Assembly (NCBI RefSeq): GCF_900095385.1
Contig: NZ_FMID01000021.1
Coordinates: 1-53,842, forward strand
DNA length: 53,842 nt
From: Methanoculleus chikugoensis
GTDB taxonomy: Archaea; Halobacteriota; Methanomicrobia; Methanomicrobiales; Methanoculleaceae
Direction: 5' to 3'
The first letter of the stretch is position 1, and the number at the start of each line of letters is the position of its first letter. The position numbers and the translations under genes were made by a program. Under the pieces are notes generated by a model, which was given only the letters and a program-made list of their open reading frames with translations, ran no database searches and was not told where the DNA came from. Below are positions 23,277 to 32,100 of the stretch, piece after piece.

Positions 23277-23840
23277 TTATACGATCACCTCCCCGGTATC
23301 CGCCCGGAACGCGAGGCTCTCCATCCCCGCGTCCGAACGGATGTTGATGGTGTAGACCCCCTCCGCGAGCACGATATCGACCGTGCTCGCATCGAGGCGC
23401 ACCATTGCCGGCCGGATCACGTCTCCCTGCGCCGCGAGGAGGTCCTCCGGGGAGAGGATCCCGGTCATATTCACCTCGTCATCGGGCAGGGGAGCAGGAA
23501 GCGAGGTCTCTCTCCAGCCCGTGATACCGGAGGTCAGCCAGCGCACCTCTTCGCCGTCCTTAAGGCCGATGGCCCAGGCGGCTGCCCGGCCGTCGAGGGT
23601 AACGCGGTTCCCGAGCACCTGGTGCATCGAGGTGCCGGTGATGTTCAGGCCGCCTTCGACACTGAGGATATCGAGTTCCGCGAGAGCTTCGGTGAGGGTA
23701 TAGCCCTCCGGCTCCGGCAGATCGATGGGTGTGATGCCGCCGCTCGACTGCGGCGGCGAGGATGTGTCGAGACAGCCACACGCGGTGCAGAGGATACAGG
23801 CTGCGGCAAGCAGGGCTAGAACTCCCCCGGGAACTCTCAT
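23277..23840 (-). CDS. Lipoprotein, first gene of the pilin-like operon
   Basis: A 187-residue exported protein. The signal ends in a cysteine cluster (LCTACGCLD) with several possible lipid-attachment cysteines. A proline-rich linker (SSPPQSSGGITPIDLPEPEG) leads to a small alpha/beta domain with a C-terminal beta set (STVDIVLAEGVYTINI). Leading the pilin-like operon, it may anchor or scaffold the filament at the membrane. The promoter TATA lies 27-35 bp upstream. No named family is recognised. Confidence 0.7.
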   Translation of the reverse strand: MRVPGGVLALLAAACILCTACGCLDTSSPPQSSGGITPIDLPEPEGYTLTEALAELDILSVEGGLNITGTSMHQVLGNRVTLDGRAAAWAIGLKDGEEVRWLTSGITGWRETSLPAPLPDDEVNMTGILSPEDLLAAQGDVIRPAMVRLDASTVDIVLAEGVYTINIRSDAGMESLAFRADTGEVIV

Positions 23841-23866
23841 GTAAAGCAGTCATTATACCCGAGGGC

Positions 23867-23875
23867 ATATAAATA
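23867..23875 (-). promoter_or_regulatory. TATA box of the pilin-like operon
   Basis: TATTTATAT on the minus strand lies 27-35 bp ahead of the lipoprotein ATG (23840), so the operon mRNA is leaderless or nearly so. It is the only strong promoter element visible for the six genes. Confidence 0.55.
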
Positions 23876-24041
23876 ACTACCACTCTTGTACTTTCAATGA
23901 TTTGCCCATGAATCGAGATATTGGAAACGTGCAGACGGCCTAATGCAAAATTATTTCATCCTCCACATCGATCCGTCCGACGGGGCGGTTCCACCCGTAT
24001 ATCACCGGCGATCCGGGCCGCGGGCTCCGGCGCGCCATCGT

Positions 24042-24050
24042 AACATATAT
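24042..24050 (+). promoter_or_regulatory. TATA box for fmdE-like gene
   Basis: AACATATAT lies about 40 bp ahead of ATG 24089, implying a short leader. The rest of the 23841-24088 spacer holds no ORF. Confidence 0.4.
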
Positions 24051-24088
24051 CCGAAAGTTCATAACAACATCTCAGGCAGGGTAAACAT

Positions 24089-24730
24089 ATGTGTAGCACC
24101 ATCCCCCCCGGTACGCCGGGAGAAGCACATGGCCGGTTCGCCGAAGCGGCCGCCTTCCACGGCCACATCTGCCCCGGTCTCGCGACGGGCTATCGGGCGG
24201 CAGAGGTCGCCCTCGCACGGCTCCGTTCCGGGCGGTCGGAGGACGAGGAACTCGTCACCATCGCCGAAACCGATGCCTGCGGCGTCGATGCCATCCAGGT
24301 TCTCACCGGCTGCACCGCCGGAAAAGGAAACCTCCTCTTCAAGGATCACGGTAAGCACGCATTTACGTTCATCAACCGTAAAACCGGGGCCGCAATCCGC
24401 GTGGTCTCGAACCCGTCGTTCAACGTCGACTCGCTCGACCCCGACCTTGCGCCGCTCAGGGCGCGGGTGATGCAGGGGCTGGCGACCGATGCGGAGCACA
24501 CCGAGTTTCACAAGCGGACGGAGAAGATCGTCGAGGCCATCATGAAGGCGCCCGCCGAGCACCTCTTCATCATCCACGAGGTCGATGTCGAGATCCCCGA
24601 ACGGGCCCGGATCTTTTCGTCGGTAGCGTGCGCAAAATGTGGTGAGATGACCGCCGAGTCCCGCGTCAGGGTCGAAGACGGGAAGTTCGTCTGCTACGCC
24701 TGCTCGCGGGAGTATTCCCGGCACCTCTGA
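24089..24730 (+). CDS. FmdE-family protein
   Basis: A 213-residue FmdE/FwdE-type protein. The N-terminal motif AAFHGHICPGLATGYR supplies H24, H26 and C28 for a metal site, and TDACGVDAIQVLTGCTAGKG a second cysteine pair. The C-terminal zinc ribbon has ACAKCGE and CYACS. Family members are named after formylmethanofuran dehydrogenase but are not core subunits; a role in molybdopterin or metal handling is suspected. It stands alone here with its own promoter, convergent with hisG. A T-tract at 24753-24757 inside the hisG end may terminate it. Confidence 0.9.
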   Translation: MCSTIPPGTPGEAHGRFAEAAAFHGHICPGLATGYRAAEVALARLRSGRSEDEELVTIAETDACGVDAIQVLTGCTAGKGNLLFKDHGKHAFTFINRKTGAAIRVVSNPSFNVDSLDPDLAPLRARVMQGLATDAEHTEFHKRTEKIVEAIMKAPAEHLFIIHEVDVEIPERARIFSSVACAKCGEMTAESRVRVEDGKFVCYACSREYSRHL

Positions 24731-24741
24731 GGGCCCACCCC

Positions 24742-25614
24742 TCACCGCACTATTTTTGTTATCGGGATCTCGAGGATGTCTTCGGCGCCCGCGGCCTTGA
24801 GCGGCGGGATGAGGCAGTTCACAAGCCCTTTCTGCACCACCGTCTGGATGCTGAAGTAGTCGATGCCGTGCAGCCTGCCGACGGTGGGCTTCTTCATCGC
24901 GGGGAGGACCTCGATGACGCGGTCGAGCACGGCCGAGGGCACGTTCATCGTCAGGAGCACCTGGTGGCGCGCCTCGATCACTCCGAGGAGGAGAGTCGTG
25001 ATCTCGTCGATCTCCCGGCGCTTCTCCGGGTCGAGGAGTGAGTCGCGGTTCGCGAGGAGCGCCGTGTGCGACTCCATGATCTGCCCGACGATCTTGAGCC
25101 CGTTCTTCTTGAGCGTGCTCCCCGTCTCCGTGAGGTCGACGACGACGTCCATCAGGTCGGGGACCTTCGCCTCGGAGGCCCCGTAGGAGGGAAAGAGCCT
25201 GACCGGAACCCCGAGATCCGCGAAGAACCGTTCCGTGATCCGCGGGTACTCGGTCGTCACCCGGCTCTCCGGGCGGATGGCGGCGACGTCCTCTATCGGT
25301 TCGTCGCGGTGGACCGCGACCACGATCTTGACGTTCCCGTCGCCGGTCTTGCTGTAGGAGAGGTTTGCGACCTCGACGACATCGGCCCCGCTCTCCTGCA
25401 CCCAGTCGAGCCCCGATATCCCGAGATCGAAGTAGCCCATCTGGACGTAGAGCGGGATCTCCTGCGGCCGGAGGATCTTCACCTTCCCGATCCGGGGATC
25501 GTTGATCCGGGGATTGTAGTCGCGGTCGGTCCGCCTGACCTCGAGGTCCGCCTCCTTGAAGAGCTGGAGCGTCTGCGCCTCAAGGCTCCCCTTCGGGAGC
25601 GCAATCGTGATCAT
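24742..25614 (-). CDS. hisG: ATP phosphoribosyltransferase, long form
   Basis: First enzyme of histidine synthesis, condensing ATP with PRPP. The 290-residue length and ACT-like C-terminal domain (EARHQVLLTMNVPS, ... GRLHGIDYFSIQTVV) mark the HisG-long type, feedback-inhibited by histidine. Catalytic-domain features include ITIALPKGSL, DLGISGLDWVQESG and the PRPP loop DVVVDLTETGSTLKKNGLK. It is a single gene with no other his genes nearby, usual for methanogens. Confidence 0.95.
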   Translation of the reverse strand: MITIALPKGSLEAQTLQLFKEADLEVRRTDRDYNPRINDPRIGKVKILRPQEIPLYVQMGYFDLGISGLDWVQESGADVVEVANLSYSKTGDGNVKIVVAVHRDEPIEDVAAIRPESRVTTEYPRITERFFADLGVPVRLFPSYGASEAKVPDLMDVVVDLTETGSTLKKNGLKIVGQIMESHTALLANRDSLLDPEKRREIDEITTLLLGVIEARHQVLLTMNVPSAVLDRVIEVLPAMKKPTVGRLHGIDYFSIQTVVQKGLVNCLIPPLKAAGAEDILEIPITKIVR

Positions 25615-25661
25615 AAGAGGTGATCGGGCAAAAAAGAGTTAAAGGTGGTGATATGGTTCTC

Positions 25662-26924
25662 TCAATCAATGGTGTGGACGACAAGCCCCGAGAGGAGTTT
25701 CGGCTCGAACCAGGTGGACTTCGGGGGCATGACACCGTCCGCGTCGGCGATCGCGAGCACCGTCTCGACCGGCACCGGCTGCATCGCTACCGCGAAGGCG
25801 TATTTGCCGGAGTCCACGAGTTTTTCAAGGGCCGAGAGCGGTTTCGCCCCGCCCATGTAGTGGAGCCGGGGATCGCCCCGGGGATCCGAGATCCCGAGCA
25901 TCCCTTCGAGGACGTCTTTCTGGAGGACCGAGACGTCGAGCGACCCGATCAGGTCGCCGGGGTCAGCGACCGGCCGGGAGACCTCGTACCAGGTTCCCTC
26001 GATGTAGAGGTGCATGACGTGGAGAGGAGCGCTCCCGGCCGCGAGCGGCTGGATCTGGTAGCCCGCAGCGTCGATCTTCCCGTAGGGGCGGACGGTCCAG
26101 CCCGCTTTCGGGAGTGCTTCGAGGAACCGCCCGGGCGTGTAGTCCCCGAGGTCGGTGACAAGCCTGCTGTAGCCGTGGATGCGGACGCGGTCGTGGGCGA
26201 AGAAGACCACCATGAACTTCCCGGCCTCTTCGGTGAACCTGCCTTCGCTGCGTCGCCTCTCCGCCACGTTCACCGCCGATTTGGCGCGGTGGTGCCCGTC
26301 CGCGATGTAGGTCTCCGGCACCGCCGCAAAGAGCCCCTCAAGGCGGGCGAGAGCGGCCTCGTCGGCGATCCGGTAGACCTCGTGGAGCACGCCCGATGCG
26401 GTCGTGGTGCTCCCGTCGGGCTCTCTGCCGTCGATGAGGGAGCGGACGTGTGAGAAGATCTCCCCCGGGTCGCGGTAAAGCAGGAAGACAAGCCCGGTGT
26501 TTGCGCCGACCACATCGATGTGCCGGGTCCGGTCTTCCTCCTTGTCGTACCGGGTGAGTTCGTGCCGCCGGATCGTCCGGTTCTCGTAATCCTCCGTCCC
26601 CACGCAACAGACCAGCCCGACGAACTCCTCGCCGTCCTGGACCGCCCGGTAGACGTACATCCCGGGTTCCGGGTCACGCTGCATCAGGCCGTCCGCGAGC
26701 ATCCCGTCGAAGACCTCCCGCGACCGCCGGTAAACCCGGTCGTCGTTCGGGGGTATTTCGGGGAGCTCGGCATCCGGCCGGCTGACCCGCAGGAAGCTTA
26801 AGGGATTCTTCTCGATGCATTCCCGGGCCTCTTCTGCCGTCACCACGTCGTAGGGCACGGAAGGGATCTTTTCGGAGTACCGCCGCCCCGGACGGACCGC
26901 CGCGAAACGATAGATCTGAACCAT
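25662..26924 (-). CDS. DUF1015 family protein
   Basis: A 420-residue soluble protein of normal length for DUF1015. Signatures are IPSVPYDVVTAEEAR near the N-terminus, NPLSFLRVSRPD, YIADGHHRAKSA in the centre and C-terminal HYMGGAKPLSAL. The GHHR motif suggests nucleotide or phosphate chemistry. The biochemical reaction is not established by anything here. ATG 26924 has a GGTGG ribosome site five bases upstream; GTG 26936 is the alternative. It is divergent from rimI. Confidence 0.85.
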   Translation of the reverse strand: MVQIYRFAAVRPGRRYSEKIPSVPYDVVTAEEARECIEKNPLSFLRVSRPDAELPEIPPNDDRVYRRSREVFDGMLADGLMQRDPEPGMYVYRAVQDGEEFVGLVCCVGTEDYENRTIRRHELTRYDKEEDRTRHIDVVGANTGLVFLLYRDPGEIFSHVRSLIDGREPDGSTTTASGVLHEVYRIADEAALARLEGLFAAVPETYIADGHHRAKSAVNVAERRRSEGRFTEEAGKFMVVFFAHDRVRIHGYSRLVTDLGDYTPGRFLEALPKAGWTVRPYGKIDAAGYQIQPLAAGSAPLHVMHLYIEGTWYEVSRPVADPGDLIGSLDVSVLQKDVLEGMLGISDPRGDPRLHYMGGAKPLSALEKLVDSGKYAFAVAMQPVPVETVLAIADADGVMPPKSTWFEPKLLSGLVVHTID

Positions 26925-27008
26925 AAATACCACCACTCGTATGTGCCTACTATTTTGTTTCCTGAGACTATATTAGATAGGGCACTCCAGGAGGGAGAGG
27001 CCGAAACT

Positions 27009-27473
27009 ATGATGCCGCTCCAACTCATTATTCGCCGGGCACAGCCCGCAGACATTCCGCAGATAGTCGCCGTCGAGAAAGCAGCCTTCACCGACCCCTG
27101 GGACGAGAGGACGCTCCAGGAATCCCTGGCCTACTACCCGGAGACGTTCTTCGTGGCAAAAAACAACGGTGACGTGGCCGGCTTCGTCGCCGGGGGCGTT
27201 GAAGACACCGGGGAAGAAGTGTACGGACATATCATGAACCTCGCCGTCTCCCCCGGATACCGGCGCCAGGGGATCGGCCAGCACCTCATCCGTCGCCTAG
27301 AGCAGGAGTATGTTGTTTTAGGCGCGAGCGCCGTTCAGCTCGAGGTTCGGGTGACGAACACCGGGGCGCAGGAGTTCTACCGCCGCCTCGGTTACCGGGA
27401 GGTCTTCCAGGTCGCCGCATACTACGCGAACGAGGAAGATGCTCTGGTTATGATGAAGTGGTTCCGGTTTTAG
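27009..27473 (+). CDS. rimI: GNAT N-acetyltransferase, RimI-like
   Basis: A 154-residue acetyltransferase. Motifs in order are IIRRAQPADIPQIVAVEKAAF, then PWDERTLQESL, the acetyl-CoA loop VSPGYRRQGIGQHLI and LEVRVTNTGAQEFYRRLGY. The pattern is that of ribosomal-protein or N-terminal acetyltransferases (RimI/ArdI-like). ATG 27009 follows a strong GGAGGGAGAGG with 8-base spacing; the longer frame to 26943 crosses the promoter (ACTATATTAG, 26967-26976). Confidence 0.9.
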   Translation: MMPLQLIIRRAQPADIPQIVAVEKAAFTDPWDERTLQESLAYYPETFFVAKNNGDVAGFVAGGVEDTGEEVYGHIMNLAVSPGYRRQGIGQHLIRRLEQEYVVLGASAVQLEVRVTNTGAQEFYRRLGYREVFQVAAYYANEEDALVMMKWFRF

Positions 27474-27515
27474 GGCGCGATGGGCCGGAGCAGTCCCCCG
27501 CGCTCCAGGTGGCCG

Positions 27516-27845
27516 CTACTCACTGATCCCGGAGAGGATCTGACGTTTCAGTTCCGGCAGATCGTGCTCGACCACATTCCAGACTGCATCGCGGTCGATG
27601 CCAAAATAGTGGTGAACAAGGACATTCCTCATCCCGATGATATCCGACCATGGGATTTCTGGATTTTCGGCCCTGAACTCTGAAGAGATTCCCCTTACGG
27701 TTTCCCCGATGATCTGAAGGTGGTGAATCACCCATACCTGTGCCATTTCGTCATCGTAGAAGTACTTGCGTCCTCTGGAAGATATCCTCTCAATCCGTTC
27801 GATGGCCTCGATAACATCCAGCAGCCGTTCACGATCGTCTCTCAT
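27516..27845 (-). CDS. hepT: HepT-like HEPN toxin (DUF86)
   Basis: A 109-residue all-helical HEPN protein. The catalytic Rx4HxY motif is intact: R73, H78, Y80 (RNVLVHHY). HEPN toxins of this class cut RNA, or are held inactive when the partner MNT enzyme adds AMP to the tyrosine. The gene overlaps the antitoxin by 4 bases downstream of it, the usual order. Spread by horizontal transfer is common in archaea. Confidence 0.9.
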   Translation of the reverse strand: MRDDRERLLDVIEAIERIERISSRGRKYFYDDEMAQVWVIHHLQIIGETVRGISSEFRAENPEIPWSDIIGMRNVLVHHYFGIDRDAVWNVVEHDLPELKRQILSGISE

Positions 27846-28144
27846 AAAGGCCGGGCTTCCTGTAAGACCCTTGATCGAATACGCTCCCGGAGTCCCGCTT
27901 CCGTCACCACGTCAACCTGGCGCCCGAGCAGGAGCGAGAGGTCCACCGCAAGGCCGCCCACGTCAAGGAGACTCCGGTCGGGATCGAGGTCGATCAGAAT
28001 ATCGATATCGCTGTCTTCCCGGGCTTCGTTCCGTGCCACGGATCCGAATACCCGCACGTTCTTTGCTCCCCTCCGGTGCGCGAGAGATAGGATCTCATCC
28101 CGCTTCTGGGCGAGAAGGGTGTAGATGTCGGCTCCCGGGTTCAT
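27842..28144 (-). CDS. mntA: MntA-like nucleotidyltransferase antitoxin
   Basis: A 100-residue minimal nucleotidyltransferase. The motif [19 protein letters not shown] gives G34-S35 and the metal-binding D46 and D48 at the expected spacing. It neutralises the HEPN toxin by AMPylation in studied pairs. It is the first gene of the two-gene unit, with ATGA overlap to hepT. An A/T-rich segment (CACAATAAATG, ~28168-28178) upstream may be its promoter. Confidence 0.9.
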   Translation of the reverse strand: MNPGADIYTLLAQKRDEILSLAHRRGAKNVRVFGSVARNEAREDSDIDILIDLDPDRSLLDVGGLAVDLSLLLGRQVDVVTEAGLRERIRSRVLQEARPL

Positions 28145-28214
28145 CTCAAGTAGTTACGACGATCTCGCACAATAAATGTTATCACGACCCCCGCGCCACG
28201 GCGGCGCCGGGGAG

Positions 28215-29423
28215 TTACCCCCGCCCGTGTTCCCGGTGGGCCCGGGCGAGGTGCTGGGCCGCGAGGGCGCCGAGGAGGGAGAGTTCGCCGGCGAGCACCC
28301 CGGCGGCGACGATCTCCGCAAACGCTTTTGCGTGGGTTCCCGGCGGGTCGCCGCCCCCTGCGACGCCGAGCATCGCGAGGCACTCGTGCTGGGTATCGAT
28401 CCCCGTCCCGCCGCCGACCGTTCCGACGGGGAGGGACGGGAGGGTGACCGAGACGTAGACCCCGCCGTCCACCCGGTCGACGGTGGTGATAGCGGTGCTC
28501 CCCTCGACGACGTGGGCGGGGTCCTGGCCGCAGGCGATGAACGTGGCGGCGACGACGTTTGCCGCGTGGGCGTTGAACCCGAACGAGGCCGCCCGTGCTG
28601 AACCCACCAGGTTTTTGCGGTAGTTGACCTCAACGAGCGTCTCTGCATCGGTTTTCAGGAGATCGGCGACCATCGCGTCGGTGAGCCGCACGCCCGCGAC
28701 TACGGTCTTCCCCCGGCCCCGGACCAGGTTGATCGCAGCCGGCTTCTTGTCGGTGCACATGTTCCCGGACGTGGCGACGAGGCGGGCCCCGGTCTCCCGC
28801 TCGATGAGCTCGCCGACCTTCTGGCCCGCGATCGTCACCATGTTCATACCCATGGCGTCTTTTGTGTCGAACTCAAGCCGGACGAAGACGCTCGTCCCCG
28901 CGACGTAGGTGACGGCTTCACGGAACTCGCCGTGCTTCGTGGTGCTCTCTGCAACCTCGCGGATCTCCGCGACATGGCTCTCGACCCAGGCCGCCACATC
29001 GCGGGCGTGAGGGACGTCGCGGGCGGCGAAGACCGGCGCCCGGGTCATCCCGTCCCGCATGACCCGCACGTCCGCGCCTCCCGCCCGCGTGACGAGGGAG
29101 CAGCCGCGGTTCACCGACGCGACGAGCGCCCCTTCGGTCGTCGCGAGCGGGAGGTAGTAGGACCCGTCGGCGTACTCGCCTTTCACCCGGATCGGTCCCG
29201 CGACACCGAGCGGTACCTGGACGGCGCCGATCATGTTCTCGATGTTGCGCTTCACGACCCGGTCGATATCGATCGTGAACGACCCGACCTTCGGGAGGGC
29301 GGTGCCGGTCTCGCCCTCGACGAACGCCCGGCGCACCCGGACGGCCTCCTCGGGGGGGAGCTCCTTCTCGAGAGCGTAGAGTTTGAGAGACCCGTCTTTC
29401 AGCCTCTCGATATACTCATCCAT
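28215..29423 (-). CDS. hmgA: HMG-CoA reductase, class I
   Basis: Reduces HMG-CoA to mevalonate with two NADPH, the committed step to archaeal membrane lipids. The 402-residue soluble form lacks membrane helices. Key sites are ENMIGAVQVPLGVAGP, the catalytic E97 in TTEGAL, DAMGMNM, CTDKKPAAIN with the lysine, GTVGGGTGI, and the C-terminal GTHAKAFAEIV histidine. It is divergent from trm5 with only 35 bases between start codons, so two promoters share that space. The upstream enzymes are encoded in the 30.5-33.2 kb operon. Confidence 0.96.
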   Translation of the reverse strand: MDEYIERLKDGSLKLYALEKELPPEEAVRVRRAFVEGETGTALPKVGSFTIDIDRVVKRNIENMIGAVQVPLGVAGPIRVKGEYADGSYYLPLATTEGALVASVNRGCSLVTRAGGADVRVMRDGMTRAPVFAARDVPHARDVAAWVESHVAEIREVAESTTKHGEFREAVTYVAGTSVFVRLEFDTKDAMGMNMVTIAGQKVGELIERETGARLVATSGNMCTDKKPAAINLVRGRGKTVVAGVRLTDAMVADLLKTDAETLVEVNYRKNLVGSARAASFGFNAHAANVVAATFIACGQDPAHVVEGSTAITTVDRVDGGVYVSVTLPSLPVGTVGGGTGIDTQHECLAMLGVAGGGDPPGTHAKAFAEIVAAGVLAGELSLLGALAAQHLARAHREHGRG

Positions 29424-29458
29424 GAATAAGTATGAGAGTTCATATCTAAAGATGGCTG

Positions 29459-30391
29459 GTGGTCGATGTGGGAGAAGAACAGTGGTGCCTTGCGGTGCCG
29501 AGACGAGAGGCTGAAGGGACGCGGCGCCGGCTGCTCGAGGAGGGTCTCCTCGACCGGCGGTTCCGCCCGCGACCGGAGGGCGACGCGATCCTCTTCCCGG
29601 TGACGGAGGAGGTTCCGGGCGCCCTCCGGTGCGAGTTCGAGGGGGTGCCGGAGCGTATCGACCTCCCCCGCCACGAACTCGTGGGAGGGATTGCGATCAT
29701 GCAGGAGAACGATCCGGAGGGCGCGGAGCGGCTTCTCGCATCCCGGCCCTCCCTTCATTCCGTCCTCTTTCCGGAGACCGCTGTCGAGGGAGAGTACCGC
29801 ACCCGGCGTTTCTCCGTCCTCGCCGGCGCCCCCACCACCCGCACCCGGGTGACGGAGTACGGCCACTCCTTCGACGTCGATCTCGCCCACGCCTACTTCT
29901 CCGCCCGGCTCTCGACCGAGCGGCAGCGGGTTCTCGGGGCGATGGAGGAGGGGGAGCGGGTCCTCGACATGTTCGCCGGTGTCGGGCCGTTCGCGATCAC
30001 CCTCGCCGGGAAGGCGGGGCTCGTCGTCGCGGCCGACCTCAACCCCGCCGCGGTTCACCTCCTGGTCGAGAACATCGCGCTCAACCGCACCGGAAACGTC
30101 ATCCCGGTGCTCGCAGACGCCGCCCACCTCCCCCGGCTTGGGTTTCCTCCCTTCGACCGGATCGTCATGAACCTCCCCCTCGCCGCGCCGGAGTTCCTCC
30201 CGGCGGCGGCCGCCCTCTGCCGGGACGGCGGGACGATCCACCTCTACGCACTCGAGGAGGAGGAGGGCGAGTATCTCCCCCAGATCCGCGAGGTTACCCG
30301 GGGAGAGGTCGCCGAGCGGCAGGTCAGGACCTACTCGCCGGGGAAGTGGCACGCGGTGTATGATATCACCGTGGAGAAAGGGGCAGAGTGA
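29459..30391 (+). CDS. trm5: tRNA (guanine37-N1)-methyltransferase Trm5
   Basis: Methylates G37 next to the anticodon, preventing frameshifting. Residues ~130 onward form the SAM-binding Rossmann domain: RVLDMFAGVGPFAI, VVAADLNPAAVHLLVENIALN and IVMNLPLAAPEF, the NLP motif of Trm5. The N-terminal part (ERIDLPRHELVGGIAIMQEN) is the family linker domain. It lacks the extra D1 domain of the larger type. The start is GTG 29459 or 29468; TATA (CATATCTA, 29440-29447) at 21-28 bp favours 29468. Confidence 0.9.
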   Translation: MVDVGEEQWCLAVPRREAEGTRRRLLEEGLLDRRFRPRPEGDAILFPVTEEVPGALRCEFEGVPERIDLPRHELVGGIAIMQENDPEGAERLLASRPSLHSVLFPETAVEGEYRTRRFSVLAGAPTTRTRVTEYGHSFDVDLAHAYFSARLSTERQRVLGAMEEGERVLDMFAGVGPFAITLAGKAGLVVAADLNPAAVHLLVENIALNRTGNVIPVLADAAHLPRLGFPPFDRIVMNLPLAAPEFLPAAAALCRDGGTIHLYALEEEEGEYLPQIREVTRGEVAERQVRTYSPGKWHAVYDITVEKGAE

Positions 30392-30497
30392 TCAAGGTAG
30401 GGGAGTGCCTCCCCCACGGTCTGCCATACCGGTTCTTTCCTCTCTCATCCCGGGTGTCGGGGTTCACAAAAGAAAAATAGGAATATAGAGCGTGTTC

Positions 30498-30541
30498 GGG
30501 TCCTTCGCTGCGCGAGAGACCCTGTCACCCCAAAAAGGGTG
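30498..30541 (-). terminator. Hairpins and T-tract after the DUF35 gene
   Basis: On the minus strand, CCACCCTTTTTGGGGTG (30526-30541 region) forms a small hairpin with a T5 tract just after the DUF35 stop. A second dyad GGGTC...GACCC (30498-30522) lies beyond. Together they probably end the HMG-CoA operon. The rest of 30392-30544 holds no gene. Confidence 0.4.
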
Positions 30542-30544
30542 GAC

Positions 30545-30937
30545 TTATTCTGCCGGCACGAACTTCGTGCCGTAGTGGATGGTGCCGCTCTCGCCGTCCG
30601 CCGCTATCCGGCGGAAGACACTCTTCACCCGCATCCCGATCTTCGCCTCCTCAGGCGAACAGGCGACCTGGGTGGTGAGCCTCGGCCCCTCGTCGAGCTC
30701 GACGACCGCGAGGACGTAGGGGGTGGTATGCTCGAACTGATCGCTTGCCGACCGGATCACCGTGTAGGTGACGATCGTTCCTTCGCCGGTGAACTGGTGA
30801 TCGACGATCTTGCCACTCCGCCGGCAGTCGGGGCAGAGCGACCGGGGCGGGAAGAAGTGCCGCCCGCAGGTGGTGCACTGCGTCCCGACGAGGTTGTAGC
30901 GCTGCGGGATCTTTCTCCAGAACCGTGAAACCGACAT
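30545..30937 (-). CDS. DUF35 OB-fold acyl-CoA scaffold protein
   Basis: A 130-residue protein. Residues ~12-41 form a zinc ribbon (CTTCG, then CPDC), followed by an OB fold (GTIVTYTVI, PYVLAVVELDEGP). In methanogens this DUF35 protein bridges thiolase and HMG-CoA synthase and helps pass acetoacetyl-CoA between them; that is established for a Methanothermococcus complex. It follows the thiolase gene by two bases, as expected for a stoichiometric complex. Confidence 0.92.
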   Translation of the reverse strand: MSVSRFWRKIPQRYNLVGTQCTTCGRHFFPPRSLCPDCRRSGKIVDHQFTGEGTIVTYTVIRSASDQFEHTTPYVLAVVELDEGPRLTTQVACSPEEAKIGMRVKSVFRRIAADGESGTIHYGTKFVPAE

Positions 30938-30939
30938 GG

Positions 30940-32100
30940 TTAGGCCCCCAGAATGTGCACGACGACCGTCGCGCCGGTACCGCCGACGTTATGCGCCATA
31001 CCGATCTCCGCGTCCACCTGCCGACCAGTGGCCTCGCCGCGGAGCTGGCTGACGATCTCGTAGATCTGCTTGATCCCGGTCGCACCGACCGGGTGGCCGC
31101 AGGCCTTCAGGCCGCCGCTCGTGTTCACCGGGATATCCCCGTTGAGGGCTGTCGCCCCGTCCGCGGTGAGCCTTCCCGCTTCGCCCTTCTTGCAGAACCC
31201 GAGGTCCTCGATTGCGCAGATCTCCGCGATCGTGAAGCAGTCGTGGACCTCCACCATATCGATATCCTTGTGGGTCAGCCCCGCCTGCGCAAACGCCCGC
31301 CTGCCTGCGGCGACCGAAGCGTCCAGGGTCGAGATGTCCCGCCGGTCGTGGAGCGAGATGGTGTCGCTCGCCTGGGCACTTGCAAGCACCCGCACCGGCG
31401 AGTCGGTGAACTCACGGGCGCGGTCGAGCGGCACCACCACGACCGCCGCCGCACCGTCGGTGATCGGCGAGCAGTCGAAGAGCCGCAGGGGGTCGGCGAC
31501 CAGAGAGGAGTTCAACACCGTGTCGACCGTGATACGGTTCTGGAACTGTGCGATCGGGTTCCTTGCGCCGTTCTCGTGGTTCTTGACCGCGACCTGTGCA
31601 AGCTGCTCGCGTGTGAGGGGGTAGCGGTGCATGTAGTCGTTTGCAATCATCGCGTAGAGCCCGGGGAAGGTCGCCCCGGCGAACCCTTCCCACTCGCGGT
31701 CCGCGGCGCTCGCGAGCATGTCCACGCTCGCCCCGGTCCCGACGTCGGTCATCTTCTCGACGCCCGCCGCGACCACGACATCCTCCATGCCGCTCGCGAC
31801 CGCGATGACTGCCTGGCGGAAGGCAAGCCCGCCGGAGGCGCAGGCCGCCTCCACACGGGTCGAGGGGACGTGGTTGGTCGCAAGACCGGCGTAGTCCGCA
31901 ATCAGGGCGCCGATGTGCTCCTGCTCGACGAACCGGCCGGCACTCATATTCCCGACGTAGAGAGCGTCGATCTTCTCGCCGGTGACACCGGCATCCTCGA
32001 GCGCCAGCGCCCCCGCCTTCACGAAGAGGTCGCGGAACGAGGTTCCCCAGCGCTCCCCGAACTCCGTGCACCCGACTCCGATTACTGCTACGTCTCTCAT
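30940..32100 (-). CDS. Acetyl-CoA C-acetyltransferase (archaeal thiolase)
   Basis: Condenses two acetyl-CoA into acetoacetyl-CoA. The 386-residue enzyme has the nucleophile in [17 protein letters not shown], the histidine-bearing [11 protein letters not shown], and [13 protein letters not shown] with the general base. It is the archaeal/SCP2-like thiolase type. It overlaps HMG-CoA synthase by 4 bases and is followed by DUF35, forming the channelled complex for mevalonate synthesis. Confidence 0.95.
   Translation of the reverse strand: MRDVAVIGVGCTEFGERWGTSFRDLFVKAGALALEDAGVTGEKIDALYVGNMSAGRFVEQEHIGALIADYAGLATNHVPSTRVEAACASGGLAFRQAVIAVASGMEDVVVAAGVEKMTDVGTGASVDMLASAADREWEGFAGATFPGLYAMIANDYMHRYPLTREQLAQVAVKNHENGARNPIAQFQNRITVDTVLNSSLVADPLRLFDCSPITDGAAAVVVVPLDRAREFTDSPVRVLASAQASDTISLHDRRDISTLDASVAAGRRAFAQAGLTHKDIDMVEVHDCFTIAEICAIEDLGFCKKGEAGRLTADGATALNGDIPVNTSGGLKACGHPVGATGIKQIYEIVSQLRGEATGRQVDAEIGMAHNVGGTGATVVVHILGA

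Noticed and set aside
30392-30544. tRNA or other RNA gene in the trm5/DUF35 spacer
   Set aside because: No T-arm GGTTCGAATCC or acceptor pairing; only small hairpins compatible with termination.
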